From assembly GCA_018241445.1 (NCBI GenBank), contig JAFEDT010000011.1, positions 248,001 through 312,000 on the forward strand: DNA of 64,000 nt, read 5' to 3'. Source of the stretch: Pseudomonadota bacterium (GTDB taxonomy: Bacteria; Pseudomonadota; Gammaproteobacteria; Steroidobacterales; Steroidobacteraceae). The translations under genes were made by a program, and so were the position numbers. The first letter of the stretch is position 1. Each line of letters starts with the position of its first letter. Below, in pieces: positions 27,405 through 36,476 of the stretch. The notes under the pieces are model-generated. The model ran no database searches, was not told the DNA's origin, and worked only from the letters and a program-made list of their open reading frames with translations.

Positions 27405-29176
27405 ATTCTCCTGCGGCAGCCGCGCCGCGGCCCATGCATCTTGCGGGCAGCCGCGGTGCATTGTTCGCGCTGTACTATCCACCGCAGGGCGCCCCGAGCG
27501 CGCTCGGCGACCTGCTGGTCGTCCAGTCCTTCGGCGAGGAGTTGAATCGTTGCCGTGCGATGGTCGCACTGCAGGCGCGCGAACTGGCGCGCCAGGGGAT
27601 TGGCACGCTGGTACTGGATGCCTGGGGCACCGGCGACAGTGGCGGTGAATACCGTGACGGCAGTTGGGAGCTGTGGGCTGACGACCTCAAGCGCGGCGTG
27701 GCGTGGCTGCGTCGCAGCGGCCAGGGTTGCCGCGCCCTGTGGGGCATCCGCCTGGGCGCGATCATGGCCGTGGAGCTGGCAGCACAGGACCCGCAGATCG
27801 ACCAACTGTTGCTGTGGCAGCCGGTCACTGAGGGCAGAAGCTTCTTCACGCAGTTCCTGCGCATCCGCATCGCCGCGGAACTGCAGCAAGCCGGCGGCAT
27901 CCGTACCACCGAGGAGCTGCGCCAGCGCAGCGGCCAGGGTGAGGACATCGAGGTCTCCGGCTTCCAGGTCTCGCCAAAGCTTGCCGCCGACCTGGATCGC
28001 ATCCGCTGGCCCGCGCCCGCGACCCTGCGTCATGTGCAGGTCGGCTGGTTCGAAACACTGGCCGCGGCCGATGCCAGCGTATCGCGCACCAGCCTCAAGG
28101 CCATCGAGGCGCTCAAGGCCGGTGGCGTGCAGGTGGCGCTCACGCAGGTGACGGGCCCTGCATTCTGGCAGTTGCACGAACGCTTCGTGGCCCCGGAGCT
28201 CATCAGCGCCTGTCGCGAGTGGTGTGTGCGGCAGGCACAGGGCCTGTCCGCAACCCCGGCTGCGGCAGCGACGATCGTAGCGGACGATCAGCCCGCAACT
28301 GCGGCGGCGGACGCGGGGCAGACGCCGGTCGTGTTCGACTGCGCGGGGGAAAAGCTGCTTGGCATCATCCACCAAGCTGGCGCCGCGGCGCGCCGCGGCG
28401 TGGTGATTGCGGTGGCCGGCGGACCGCAGTATCGCGCCGGCGCGCATCGGCAGTTCGTGACCCTGGCGCGCAAGCTGGCGGCGCGGGGCTTCCCGGTGTT
28501 GCGCTTCGATCTGCGTGGCATGGGTGACAGCACCGGGGAGCATCGCGGCTTCCAGGACTCGCTGCCTGACCTGCGCGCCGCGGTGGACGCCCTCCTGGCG
28601 CAGCAGCCGCAGCTTGAGCAGGTGGTGCTGTTCGGTGAATGTGAGTCTGCGAGCGGCATCCTGTTCTATGCCTGGCGCGATCCGCGCGTTGCGGGCCTGG
28701 CGCTGGTGAACCCGTGGGTGCGCACCGAGGGTGTGCAGGCCGAGGCCATCATCAAGCACTACTACAGCGGCCGCCTGCTGCAGCCGGATTTCTGGCGCAA
28801 GCTGGTCAGCGGCGGCATCAACCCGCTGACCGTGGGACGCGATTTCATGCGCCAGCTGCGCGCCTTCCTGCGTGGGCGGCGACAGCGCGGTCTCACGGCC
28901 TCGGGGAGCGACGACATGGCCGATCTGCCCCTGCCGGTCAAGACCGCGGAGGGTCTGCGGCGCTTTCCAGGTCCGGTCATGATCCTCATGAGTGGGCGCG
29001 ATCTGATCGCGCGGGAGTTTGACGAAGTGGTGAAGTCCACCGCGGCCTGGCAGGGCCTGCTGCAGCGGCCGCAGGTGTTGTACCGGGAGCTGCAAGGCGC
29101 GGACCACACCTTCTCGCGACAGGTGTGGAAGGACCAGGCCGCGCAATGGGTGGGGGAGTGGCTGGGCAGCTGGTAG
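27401..29176 (+). CDS. Fused exosortase-A-associated hydrolases 2 and 1
   Basis: A 591-residue protein with two alpha/beta-hydrolase domains. Residues 1 to about 280 (GSRGALFALYYPPQGAPSAL, SFGEELNRCRAMVALQAREL) resemble hydrolase 2 of XrtA systems (TIGR03101 type), and residues about 305-591 (VAGGPQYRAGAHRQFVTLAR, FPVLRFDLRGMGDS) resemble hydrolase 1 (TIGR03100 type). In most XrtA loci I know, these are separate genes. The nucleophile elbows read GIRLGA and GECESAS, so neither is a plain GxSxG; to my knowledge this is a trait of these families. An Ala/Asp-rich linker joins the halves. Start is a GTG overlapping the ACP stop. The partner ACP suggests they act on carrier-bound acyl groups. Confidence 0.87.
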   Translation: MNSPAAAAPRPMHLAGSRGALFALYYPPQGAPSALGDLLVVQSFGEELNRCRAMVALQARELARQGIGTLVLDAWGTGDSGGEYRDGSWELWADDLKRGVAWLRRSGQGCRALWGIRLGAIMAVELAAQDPQIDQLLLWQPVTEGRSFFTQFLRIRIAAELQQAGGIRTTEELRQRSGQGEDIEVSGFQVSPKLAADLDRIRWPAPATLRHVQVGWFETLAAADASVSRTSLKAIEALKAGGVQVALTQVTGPAFWQLHERFVAPELISACREWCVRQAQGLSATPAAAATIVADDQPATAAADAGQTPVVFDCAGEKLLGIIHQAGAAARRGVVIAVAGGPQYRAGAHRQFVTLARKLAARGFPVLRFDLRGMGDSTGEHRGFQDSLPDLRAAVDALLAQQPQLEQVVLFGECESASGILFYAWRDPRVAGLALVNPWVRTEGVQAEAIIKHYYSGRLLQPDFWRKLVSGGINPLTVGRDFMRQLRAFLRGRRQRGLTASGSDDMADLPLPVKTAEGLRRFPGPVMILMSGRDLIAREFDEVVKSTAAWQGLLQRPQVLYRELQGADHTFSRQVWKDQAAQWVGEWLGSW

Positions 29177-30462
29177 AGCAGGGCGGTCGCAGCGTACTGC
29201 TGATCGCCTACCACTTTCCGCCCTACCGCGGCAGCAGCGGGTTGCAGCGCACCCTGCGCTTTGCCCAGCACCTGCCCAGGTTCGGCTGGCAGCCGGTGGT
29301 GCTGAGCGTCCACCCGCGCGCCTACGAGGCCACAGGCGCATCCGCCGGCAACGAGGTGCCGGCGGGGCTAGCCATCTACCGTGCCTTCGGCCTGGACGCG
29401 GCGCGCCAGCTGTCGCTGTTCGGGCGATACCCGGCGCAGCTTGCCTTGCCGGATCGCTGGGCGAGCTGGCACTGGTGGGCGGTTCCGATGGCCTTGCGCA
29501 TCATCCGTCGCCACGGCTGCGCTGCGATCTGGTCGACCTTCCCCATTGCCACGGCCCACAGGATCGGACTGGAAGTCGCGCAGCGCAGCGGCCTGCCCTG
29601 GATCGCCGAGTTTCGCGACCCCATGTGGCAGGCTGACTGGCCGCCGGAACCGCGCGCCAACGCCGCCTGGGTGGTCCTGGAGAAACAGATATTCGCGCGT
29701 GCCGATCGCGCGGTGTTCACCGCACCCAGCTCGGTGGACATTTACGCGGCACGTTTTCCGCGCTTCGGTCTCGATCGAATGTCGGTGATCGAGAACGGTT
29801 ATGACGAGGAGACCTTCGCGCGGGCAGAACAGGCAGCTGGCGGACGTGAACGGGCCGCGCTCGCACCGCGGGACGCAGCGCAAACCAGCCGGCGCGTCAC
29901 CATACTGCACAGCGGAATCATCTACCGCAGCGAGCGCGATCCCACGCAACTGTTCGCCGCCCTTGCCAGCCTGAAGCGCCGCGGTGTCGTCACCGCCGAC
30001 AGACTGCGGCTGGTGCTGCGTGCCAGCGGGCCAGAGGTGGATTTTGCCGCCCAGCTGGCGCGGCTGGATATCGCCGACATCGTGGCGGTCGAGCCGGCGC
30101 TGGATTACATCGCCGCGCTGCAGGAAATGCTCGGCGTCGACGGACTGCTGCTGTTGCAGGCCGCCAATTGCAACATGCAGATTCCCGCCAAGCTGTATGA
30201 GTACCTGCGCGCACGGCGGCCGATCCTGGCGCTGACCGACCCGGCGGGCGATACCGCGCGCACACTGGAGCGCGCCGGTGTCGGCCTGGTGGCGCCGCTG
30301 GATTCGCAGCAACAGATCGAGGTCGCGCTGCTGCGCTTCCTGGAGCAGATTGACTCGGGCACGGCGCCGGTCCTGGCGGCCCAGGCCGTGGGACAGTATT
30401 CACGCGAGGCCGGCGCCGGCCGGCTTGCGGGCCTGCTGGACAGCCTGGTCACGCCGGAATAG
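29146..30462 (+). CDS. Glycosyltransferase (GT4-like)
   Basis: About 438 residues, GT-B fold. The N-terminus has LLIAYHFPPYRGSSGLQRTL and the middle IAEFRDPMWQADWP; the C-terminal half has AKLYEYLRARRPILALTDPA, typical of group 1 transferases. It starts inside the end of the hydrolase gene; ATG 29146 or GTG 29158 (after GGGGGA) are both possible, and I list the former. Donor unknown. Confidence 0.82.
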   Translation: MGGGVAGQLVEQGGRSVLLIAYHFPPYRGSSGLQRTLRFAQHLPRFGWQPVVLSVHPRAYEATGASAGNEVPAGLAIYRAFGLDAARQLSLFGRYPAQLALPDRWASWHWWAVPMALRIIRRHGCAAIWSTFPIATAHRIGLEVAQRSGLPWIAEFRDPMWQADWPPEPRANAAWVVLEKQIFARADRAVFTAPSSVDIYAARFPRFGLDRMSVIENGYDEETFARAEQAAGGRERAALAPRDAAQTSRRVTILHSGIIYRSERDPTQLFAALASLKRRGVVTADRLRLVLRASGPEVDFAAQLARLDIADIVAVEPALDYIAALQEMLGVDGLLLLQAANCNMQIPAKLYEYLRARRPILALTDPAGDTARTLERAGVGLVAPLDSQQQIEVALLRFLEQIDSGTAPVLAAQAVGQYSREAGAGRLAGLLDSLVTPE

Positions 30463-30513
30463 AAGTGGACATGGACGTACGCGTGACTTGCATCCACGCT
30501 TAGGAGTCTCGAC

Positions 30514-31878
30514 ATGAAGCGACGGGAGTTTCTGACTGCGGCAGCCTCCGCGGGAATCGCCGCGGGCGTGTTGCCCCGTCGGGCCGCGGCCGAGGCGCAG
30601 CCCGGTGCAGCTGCGGCAGGCGCGCCGCCCTGGTTCCAGGCGCTGCCCGAGGGGCAGTGGGTCGCGGTCGCCGACGGCTCGGGGCATGGCGCCGGCGGCG
30701 GGCACATGATCACGCAGGTCCTGCCGAGCCCCCTGCCGGAATTTCCGGGACTCTCCAACAACCCGACCGCTATCGCACAGGTGTGGACAGGTGCGTTCCT
30801 GGACCAGGGAAGGCTCGAGTACGGCTTTTGCGCCACGGGCGGCCACGCTGACTACTGCGGCAACGAGACCTACGTGTTGGCGCTGAGCGACCCGAAGCAG
30901 CCGGGATGGCGCCGCCTGACGACCCCGTCGCCCTCCGCGGCGATAGCAGCCGCGTCGCCGCCACTGAACAGCCCTAGCGGCGGGGACAGCGGTCCGACTT
31001 ACGGCGATGGCTACAGTCGCGCCATGCACAACAGCTACCAGGCCTACCTGGACGGACGGGTGTGGATGGCGGTGCAGAACAGCGTCGCCTGCGCCAGCGG
31101 TGGCGGCACCGATATCACGACCTCATTCAATCGGGACGCGCTGGGTGAGGCACTGACACCCGTCAGCTACGCCAACAGCAACGTCTGGGCGTTCCACGGA
31201 CACATGGACAATCCCTGGAACTATTACGCCCCGTGGGGATTTGGCTTCTCGGTGGCCGACAAGGTGAATCATCGTGTCTGGGCGCTGCCGGCCTACGCGT
31301 ACGACCATGCCGCAGTGACCCTGTACGGGTACATCAATACCAGCGGTTCGCACCCGGGCACTACGAAGTCCTTCAGTACCGGTCAGGGCTTTGGCGGCTG
31401 GCGCTGGGCGGCCTGCGCGGATGACCTGCAGATCCTCATCGCGGGCGACGCCGTCAAGCAGCGCGTCGCCATCCTGAATCTGTCCAGACCGGGTGCCGGC
31501 TGGGTGCAGCCGGACAAGGTCAGCGGCACCGGCCTGTGGGGCTCGCCGGGTTCCATCGGTCCGTGCCCGGGCGCGGTCTATGACGCGGCCAATCACTGTG
31601 TATATGTCGCCGATCCACCCAATAGCGGCGATACGCGCGCCATCTATCGCCTGCAGCTGCCGGTGAGTAACGGCAAATACGTGTCTTCCGGCGCGCACAG
31701 CTGGACGCAGGTAGGGCTGGCCGGTACGCAGTTCGTCATCAACAGGCAGCGCAATACCAGCACCTACACCAAGTTCAACATGGTGCAGGACATGGGCAAC
31801 GGCCAGAAATGCCTGGTGTACTGCCCGGGCGCGGACGGTCCCACCTACGTCATGAAGGTGCCGCTCACTGGCATTTAA
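30514..31878 (+). CDS. Exported kelch-like beta-propeller protein (Tat-type signal)
   Basis: A 454-residue protein with a signal MKRREFLTAAASAGIAAGVL that fits the Tat pattern and ends near AAAEAQ. Repeats such as FCATGGHADYCGNETYVLAL, and Gly/Trp/Tyr-rich strands, look like a kelch/galactose-oxidase-type propeller. I see no copper-ligand set that would prove oxidase activity. TTAGGAG precedes the ATG. It is the last plus-strand gene before a convergent junction (1-base gap). A role in glycan modification or recognition is inference from position. Confidence 0.6.
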   Translation: MKRREFLTAAASAGIAAGVLPRRAAAEAQPGAAAAGAPPWFQALPEGQWVAVADGSGHGAGGGHMITQVLPSPLPEFPGLSNNPTAIAQVWTGAFLDQGRLEYGFCATGGHADYCGNETYVLALSDPKQPGWRRLTTPSPSAAIAAASPPLNSPSGGDSGPTYGDGYSRAMHNSYQAYLDGRVWMAVQNSVACASGGGTDITTSFNRDALGEALTPVSYANSNVWAFHGHMDNPWNYYAPWGFGFSVADKVNHRVWALPAYAYDHAAVTLYGYINTSGSHPGTTKSFSTGQGFGGWRWAACADDLQILIAGDAVKQRVAILNLSRPGAGWVQPDKVSGTGLWGSPGSIGPCPGAVYDAANHCVYVADPPNSGDTRAIYRLQLPVSNGKYVSSGAHSWTQVGLAGTQFVINRQRNTSTYTKFNMVQDMGNGQKCLVYCPGADGPTYVMKVPLTGI

Positions 31879-31879
31879 G

Positions 31880-32737
31880 TCAGATATCGAGCGCGACCAA
31901 TTCGCTATACAGGTCGCGGATCTGGCCCTCGCCCAGAGTTTTGCTCAGGAACAGCTTGCCCTGCAGGCGGCGCTGATGCAGCGCGAGTCGCGGGGCACGC
32001 TCGAGAAAACGCGTCTCGATCCGGGAAAACGCCAGGCCATGGTGCGTCAGCAGGTGATGGCGCAACAGTGCCCCGTGCCGCTCGAACAGCCGCGGCTCGC
32101 TGATGTGCAGCAGGCGCGCGCCCGGCAGGCGCTTCAAAGTCATGGGTTTGTAGACCGCCAGACAGGCCTCATCGGCGGCCCCGAAAACCGCGAAGCGCAG
32201 CCAGGGAATGTCGCGATGCAGCTCGTAGTCACGCAGCACCGCGCCGCGCAGGCGCGTGGCGATGACCGCGGGCTCGCAGGCGGCGAAGGCGCTGCCTGAC
32301 AAGGCGCGGATCGAGGGCAGGTTGGGAAACACCACCTGGTCGTCAGCCAGGTCGCGGAAGCGCAGCTGGCGGAAGATCTGCGCCACCTTGGGGTTCGGGG
32401 TCAACATGGTGAAGTGATAACCTGGCTGGCGCAGCAGGGTGGTCAGGAGGCCTATGCCCTGGTTGCGGTACTCCGGCAGCACGCACCAGCTATGCGGGTT
32501 GCAAAACTTCTCCTGGCGGCCGGCAATTACCTGGTCGGAATAGATGGCGCAGAATGCGCCGACCAGCCGCGCGCCGTCGTGCAGTTGCATGCCGAAGTTG
32601 GGTCGCGCTGCGCACCAGGGATGCTGCAGCGCTGCCGTCCAGTGCGCGGCGCTGATGCGCGCGTTCAGGTGCAAGTTCAGAAACTCCCCCAGCGCCGGGA
32701 GGTCGTCCGCCATGACCGGTGTGATGCTTGTTGCCAC
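31880..32737 (-). CDS. GNAT-like acyltransferase
   Basis: About 285 residues. The N-terminal half has GNAT features (ITPVMADDLPALGEFL, FCAIYSDQVIAGRQEKFCNP, WCVLPEYRNQGIGLLTTLLR with the acyl-CoA loop). The C-terminal half is less conserved. The frame is open to 33004 across the upstream gene; GTG 32737 or ATG 32713 are the realistic starts. It is the last gene of the ACP-FkbH-MaoC/SDR unit, so it may transfer an acyl group made on that ACP to the sugar. This is inference. Confidence 0.72.
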   Translation of the reverse strand: MATSITPVMADDLPALGEFLNLHLNARISAAHWTAALQHPWCAARPNFGMQLHDGARLVGAFCAIYSDQVIAGRQEKFCNPHSWCVLPEYRNQGIGLLTTLLRQPGYHFTMLTPNPKVAQIFRQLRFRDLADDQVVFPNLPSIRALSGSAFAACEPAVIATRLRGAVLRDYELHRDIPWLRFAVFGAADEACLAVYKPMTLKRLPGARLLHISEPRLFERHGALLRHHLLTHHGLAFSRIETRFLERAPRLALHQRRLQGKLFLSKTLGEGQIRDLYSELVALDI

Positions 32738-32753
32738 TGGGTTGCCCGGATCT

Positions 32754-34184
32754 TCAGGGACGCCGGGCGCCCAGTGCCGCCAGCATGACCGGCAGGGAGT
32801 CGGACACCTGGTCCGCACGCAGGCCGCTGGTCTGGTCGGTGCGCATGCGCGGCAGCCTGGGTGCGACGCAGGCGATGCCCTGTGCCGCGAGCTCATGGCA
32901 CAGGCGCTCGCCGGCCAGCTTGGCAGCGCAGTATTCCTCGAAGCCGGGCTCGGTGTTATCCAGAAACACCGAGGACGGGTAGAAGAAATACGGAGCGCTC
33001 GCACGTCGGAGCGTCAGCGCCTGCACCAGGGCCGCAAAGGCACCGACGTAGATGGCCTCGAAGCGCGCGTGCAGCTGGGCATCGAACTGACCGCTGGTGT
33101 TCTTCGCGATCGGCGGTGAGGCGAAGTAGTACACGTGCGTCGGCCGCAGCGCGGCCAGCCAGCCCGGCAGATCGCCCGCCTCGCTGACACTCGCCAGGTC
33201 CAGTTGGCGCGCCCCGCACGACAGGCCGAGGGCGGCGGCCTCGGCGCACACGCGCTGCGCGTCGGCCTGTCCGCGCGACCAGGTAATGGTCACTTCAGCC
33301 CCGCCGGCGGCGAGGATTTTGGCGGCCAGCTCGCCCAGGCCGCGCGAGCCGCCTGCCACCAGCGCACGCTGGCCGGCAAAGGCATTCGGGGCGACGTGTC
33401 GCCTCACCTCGGTCAGCGGCAACTGCTCGACGGCCGGTGCGCGGAACAGCGCCGCGATCTGCCCTTGACTCACGCTGCCGGCAACTTCCATGCGGATCAT
33501 GCGGAAGCGCTCGTCCGAGTGGGTCACGCGCCAGTCCATCCGGGACTGCGGCGCGCCGGACGCATGCTCGCGTGCCGCAAGCCGGCACTGGGAATACACC
33601 GAGTCCAGGCCCGGACAGATCATGCCGACGATCCGCGTCGTTGCCAGCAGGTCGGCGATCCACCCCGGGGACAGCGACTGCGCCAGCCGTGGAAACAAGT
33701 CCGCCAGGAGCGCCGGGTCGAGCGCCAGGGTAGTGGCGCCGGCGGTCACGCCGGGGGGAAATTCAAGTGCCTGCGGGCGGGTTGCGGGGGGCGTATCCGG
33801 GTTGAGCGCCGCTCGGGCATCCGGCGCCAGGTCGCCGACGGTTACCGCCACCGTGAAGGCCGCGCGCGCCGCGCTTCGGCCGGCGATGCGCAGCGATCCC
33901 CCGTCCCCGGGAGTCACACCCAGCTGCACCGTGTCGCCGTTGCGCACCGGGTTGCTGAAGCTGACCGACAGTTGCCGCAGCGACCTCGCGCCGCGCGCCG
34001 GGTGATCGAGGACGCGTTGCAACGTCAGCAGCAGCAGGTGGATACCGTGCACCACGGTACCGCCGAAGGGCGTGCGCCGCGCCGCGGTGGCGTCGACGTG
34101 CAGCGGATTCCAGTCCCCCGAAAGCTGCGCAAAGCGCAGGCTGTCCGCTGCGCTCACCAGGAATTGCGCGGCAGGCGCGCTCAT
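32754..34184 (-). CDS. MaoC-like dehydratase fused to short-chain dehydrogenase
   Basis: A 476-residue two-domain protein. Residues 1 to about 145 are a hotdog (MaoC-like) domain with the hydratase motif SGDWNPLHVDATAARRTPFG followed by VVHGIHLLL. Residues about 270-476 are an SDR with the cofactor loop VAGGSRGLGELAAKILAAGG and a YCAAK active-site segment. Together these fit reduction and dehydration (or hydration) of a carrier-bound beta-hydroxyacyl group. It overlaps the FkbH-like gene by 4 bases. I do not know of a named family with this fusion. Confidence 0.82.
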   Translation of the reverse strand: MSAPAAQFLVSAADSLRFAQLSGDWNPLHVDATAARRTPFGGTVVHGIHLLLLTLQRVLDHPARGARSLRQLSVSFSNPVRNGDTVQLGVTPGDGGSLRIAGRSAARAAFTVAVTVGDLAPDARAALNPDTPPATRPQALEFPPGVTAGATTLALDPALLADLFPRLAQSLSPGWIADLLATTRIVGMICPGLDSVYSQCRLAAREHASGAPQSRMDWRVTHSDERFRMIRMEVAGSVSQGQIAALFRAPAVEQLPLTEVRRHVAPNAFAGQRALVAGGSRGLGELAAKILAAGGAEVTITWSRGQADAQRVCAEAAALGLSCGARQLDLASVSEAGDLPGWLAALRPTHVYYFASPPIAKNTSGQFDAQLHARFEAIYVGAFAALVQALTLRRASAPYFFYPSSVFLDNTEPGFEEYCAAKLAGERLCHELAAQGIACVAPRLPRMRTDQTSGLRADQVSDSLPVMLAALGARRP

Positions 34185-36091
34185 GCGCTGGCCTGCGCGC
34201 CGCGGGTTTCGTCAGGCGACATCCAGGTGGCGTGTGGCCGGTACTGCGACAGCTCCAATGTCCACGCTTGCGCGTCCGACGCCGGCTGTGCAAAACCCAG
34301 GCGCTGGTAGAGATCGCGCACGATGCCGTTGCGTGCGGTGGGAATGATCGTCCCGACGAGCCGCTGCGCGCCCGCGGCGGCGGCGTCCACGGCCAGGCGG
34401 TTGCAGATCGCCTGCTCCACGCCGCGATTGAGCACACGGCAGCTCATGAGCCAGGTGTCGATGCGCCACTCGCGCGGCTGTTTCTCGCAGATCACCACAC
34501 CGATCATGCCGTTGTCGCCGAACTTGTCGGTGAGCCGGACCTGCAGGGTGTAGTGGTGCGCGGATTCCTGGAAGCCCGCCACCTGTTGCTCGGTGTAGCG
34601 GGGAGTGGTGACGTTGAACTGGTTGGTCTTGTTGATGAGCTGGGTGATGCGCTTACGTCCCTGCAGGTCGAAGGGCGCAAAGGCGATGCGCATCTGCAAC
34701 GTGCGCAGGAAGTCATCCAGGTTGCGCGCGCCCGTAAGCATCTGGGCACGCGCCGCATTCGCCTGGTAGTCGGCCGCCCGCGCCAGGTCCTCGGCGGTGA
34801 AGCCGGCCGACTCGAAGTATCCCGCTGCCAGTAGCTGCGCGGGATAGGCACTCGGGTCCCCGCCCGGCTCGGGTACGGCGACCTGCGGCAGGGCCGCGCG
34901 CACCTGGGCGCGCTCCGCCGGGTTGTCGTCCAGCAGCACCATCGCATCCAGACCCAGCTCCAGTTGGCGGGCAATGCGCTCGATGTTGGTGGCCTTGTCG
35001 TCCCAGTTGGCCATGAAGACGGCGATGTCGCTTTCCTTGAGCAGCATGCCCGGGTGCTCGCGAAAGGGCGCGCGGGCCGTGGCGTCGTCGTTCTTGGAGC
35101 ACACCGCCAGCACCACGCCGCGGCTGCGCAGATCGAGCGCGGTCTGCTGAATCTCGCGGAAGGCCTCGCCCCGGGCGTCGCCCACGTTGAGGAAGATGCC
35201 GTCAAGGCCGTCGTCGCCGATCACGCCACCCCACAGGGTGTTGTCCAGATCCAGGACCAGGCACTTGCGCGCCTTGCCGCGCAACGCGCCCAGCGCGCGC
35301 GCCACGAAGTCCGCGTACAGCGGCAGGGCGGCCAGGGCGCAGGGCAGCCGCGCCATGTGCCACTGGCGCTCGTCGTACCAGCGGGTCAATCCCAGGTACT
35401 GCGCCAGCCATTCGACGTCGATGAGCAGGTCGCCGTGCTTGCCCACGTCCGCGGCCAGGGCGCGGTTGAAAGCGGTGGTCTCGGCCCGCAGCGTACCGCG
35501 CGTCGCTGCATCCAGGCTGCCGAACAGCAGCTGCGGCGGCGTCGGCAGGTTCTGCACCAGGCAGAGGGCCCCGCTGTGGCTGCGGAACCCGTCGCGGATC
35601 GCGCCCAGCTCCGCAAGCGCGGGAGCCGCGGCGAAGGGTGGCCAGGCCGCGCCGGCGCGCAGCGGCAGGCCCGCCTGGCTGACCGCGATCAGCACGGCGT
35701 CCGGACGGGCGCGATTGATGGTGGACTGCGGATCCATGGCCTGCTGGGCTACCTGGCCGAAGTCCCCGCTGATGACCTCCAGCGCCAGCCCGTGACGCAG
35801 TGCGCTGGCAGTGAGCATCGGCTTCAGGAAGTCGACGGTCGCGTTGCTGGCCAGGCCCAGACGCAGCCCGGTCAGCGAGCCGTTACCGCCGTGTGCCTGT
35901 TGCAGGCGTGCCAGTGAGCTCGCGAGAGCGGTCGCCTGTGTCAGACCGATATGCTGTGTGGCCAGCGCACGCAGGGCCAGCCCCCAGTCCGCAGGCGGGC
36001 TCGCCTCCAGGGCTGCAAGGTCGGCGCGGAACTGCGGCGACAGCCGCGGCAGCCATGGCAGGTCTGCCGGGCCTTGCGGGGCGGTGGGCAC
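34181..36091 (-). CDS. FkbH-like HAD-IIIC protein
   Basis: A 636-residue protein. The central HAD domain has CLVLDLDNTLWGGVIGDDG (near residue 275), AVCSKNDDATAR and VLLDDNPAERAQVR. An SGNH-like N-terminal region precedes it and a GNAT-like C-terminal domain (residues about 490-620, TPRYTEQQVAGFQESAHHYT) follows. FkbH proteins load a three-carbon glyceryl unit onto an ACP, or act with an ACP in acyl-sugar synthesis; the ACP gene lies 30 bases upstream. Start is GTG at 36091. Substrate here is not known. Confidence 0.88.
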   Translation of the reverse strand: MPTAPQGPADLPWLPRLSPQFRADLAALEASPPADWGLALRALATQHIGLTQATALASSLARLQQAHGGNGSLTGLRLGLASNATVDFLKPMLTASALRHGLALEVISGDFGQVAQQAMDPQSTINRARPDAVLIAVSQAGLPLRAGAAWPPFAAAPALAELGAIRDGFRSHSGALCLVQNLPTPPQLLFGSLDAATRGTLRAETTAFNRALAADVGKHGDLLIDVEWLAQYLGLTRWYDERQWHMARLPCALAALPLYADFVARALGALRGKARKCLVLDLDNTLWGGVIGDDGLDGIFLNVGDARGEAFREIQQTALDLRSRGVVLAVCSKNDDATARAPFREHPGMLLKESDIAVFMANWDDKATNIERIARQLELGLDAMVLLDDNPAERAQVRAALPQVAVPEPGGDPSAYPAQLLAAGYFESAGFTAEDLARAADYQANAARAQMLTGARNLDDFLRTLQMRIAFAPFDLQGRKRITQLINKTNQFNVTTPRYTEQQVAGFQESAHHYTLQVRLTDKFGDNGMIGVVICEKQPREWRIDTWLMSCRVLNRGVEQAICNRLAVDAAAAGAQRLVGTIIPTARNGIVRDLYQRLGFAQPASDAQAWTLELSQYRPHATWMSPDETRGAQASA

Positions 36092-36121
36092 AGCCTTGGA
36101 TCCTCGGGTGGCCCGCGGGTT

Positions 36122-36361
36122 TCAGGCGCCGGCGGACAGCCGCACCAGGATCGGAGTCACACCGGTGAAGCGTTCGATTTCCTCGATGGTGAAGCGGGTA
36201 TCGAAGGCTTCCTCCAGCGCGCCGATCAGCCGGATGTGCCCGAGACTGTCCCAGGCCTTGAGTGTCTCGCGGCTGAGCTGGTCGGAGAAGGCGAAATCCT
36301 CGCCCTCGAAAACCTCGGCGAACACACGCGCAACGGTGGCGCGGACTGCGTGGTCATTCAT
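36122..36361 (-). CDS. Acyl carrier protein
   Basis: A 79-residue ACP with phosphopantetheine site AWDSLGH (Ser39). It is the first gene of the minus-strand unit with the FkbH-like, MaoC-SDR and GNAT genes. A perfect TATAAT on the minus strand ends only 6 bases before the ATG, so the transcript may be nearly leaderless. It is one of three ACPs in the window. Confidence 0.88.
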   Translation of the reverse strand: MNDHAVRATVARVFAEVFEGEDFAFSDQLSRETLKAWDSLGHIRLIGALEEAFDTRFTIEEIERFTGVTPILVRLSAGA

Positions 36362-36367
36362 GCGGGA

Positions 36368-36373
36368 ATTATA
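36368..36373 (-). promoter_or_regulatory. Possible -10 element for the ACP-FkbH unit
   Basis: Minus-strand TATAAT, a full match to the sigma-70 -10 element, 6 bases upstream of the ACP ATG at 36361. I see no good TTGACA-like box at the right distance, so it is tentative. Confidence 0.35.
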
Positions 36374-36476
36374 TCGGGCGGCTGCGGCAGCCACATGATG
36401 GCGGCAGTGCGATCTGCGCTGCCTATCACATAATGGGGTGCCTGGGCATCTGCCCGATTGTGCCAGAATCCCGCTG

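Noticed and set aside
27062..29341. 759-residue minus-strand open frame opposite the ACP and double-hydrolase genes
   Set aside because: Low-complexity Arg/Ala/Gly translation with no domain; it is an antisense shadow of well-supported plus-strand genes in GC-rich DNA.
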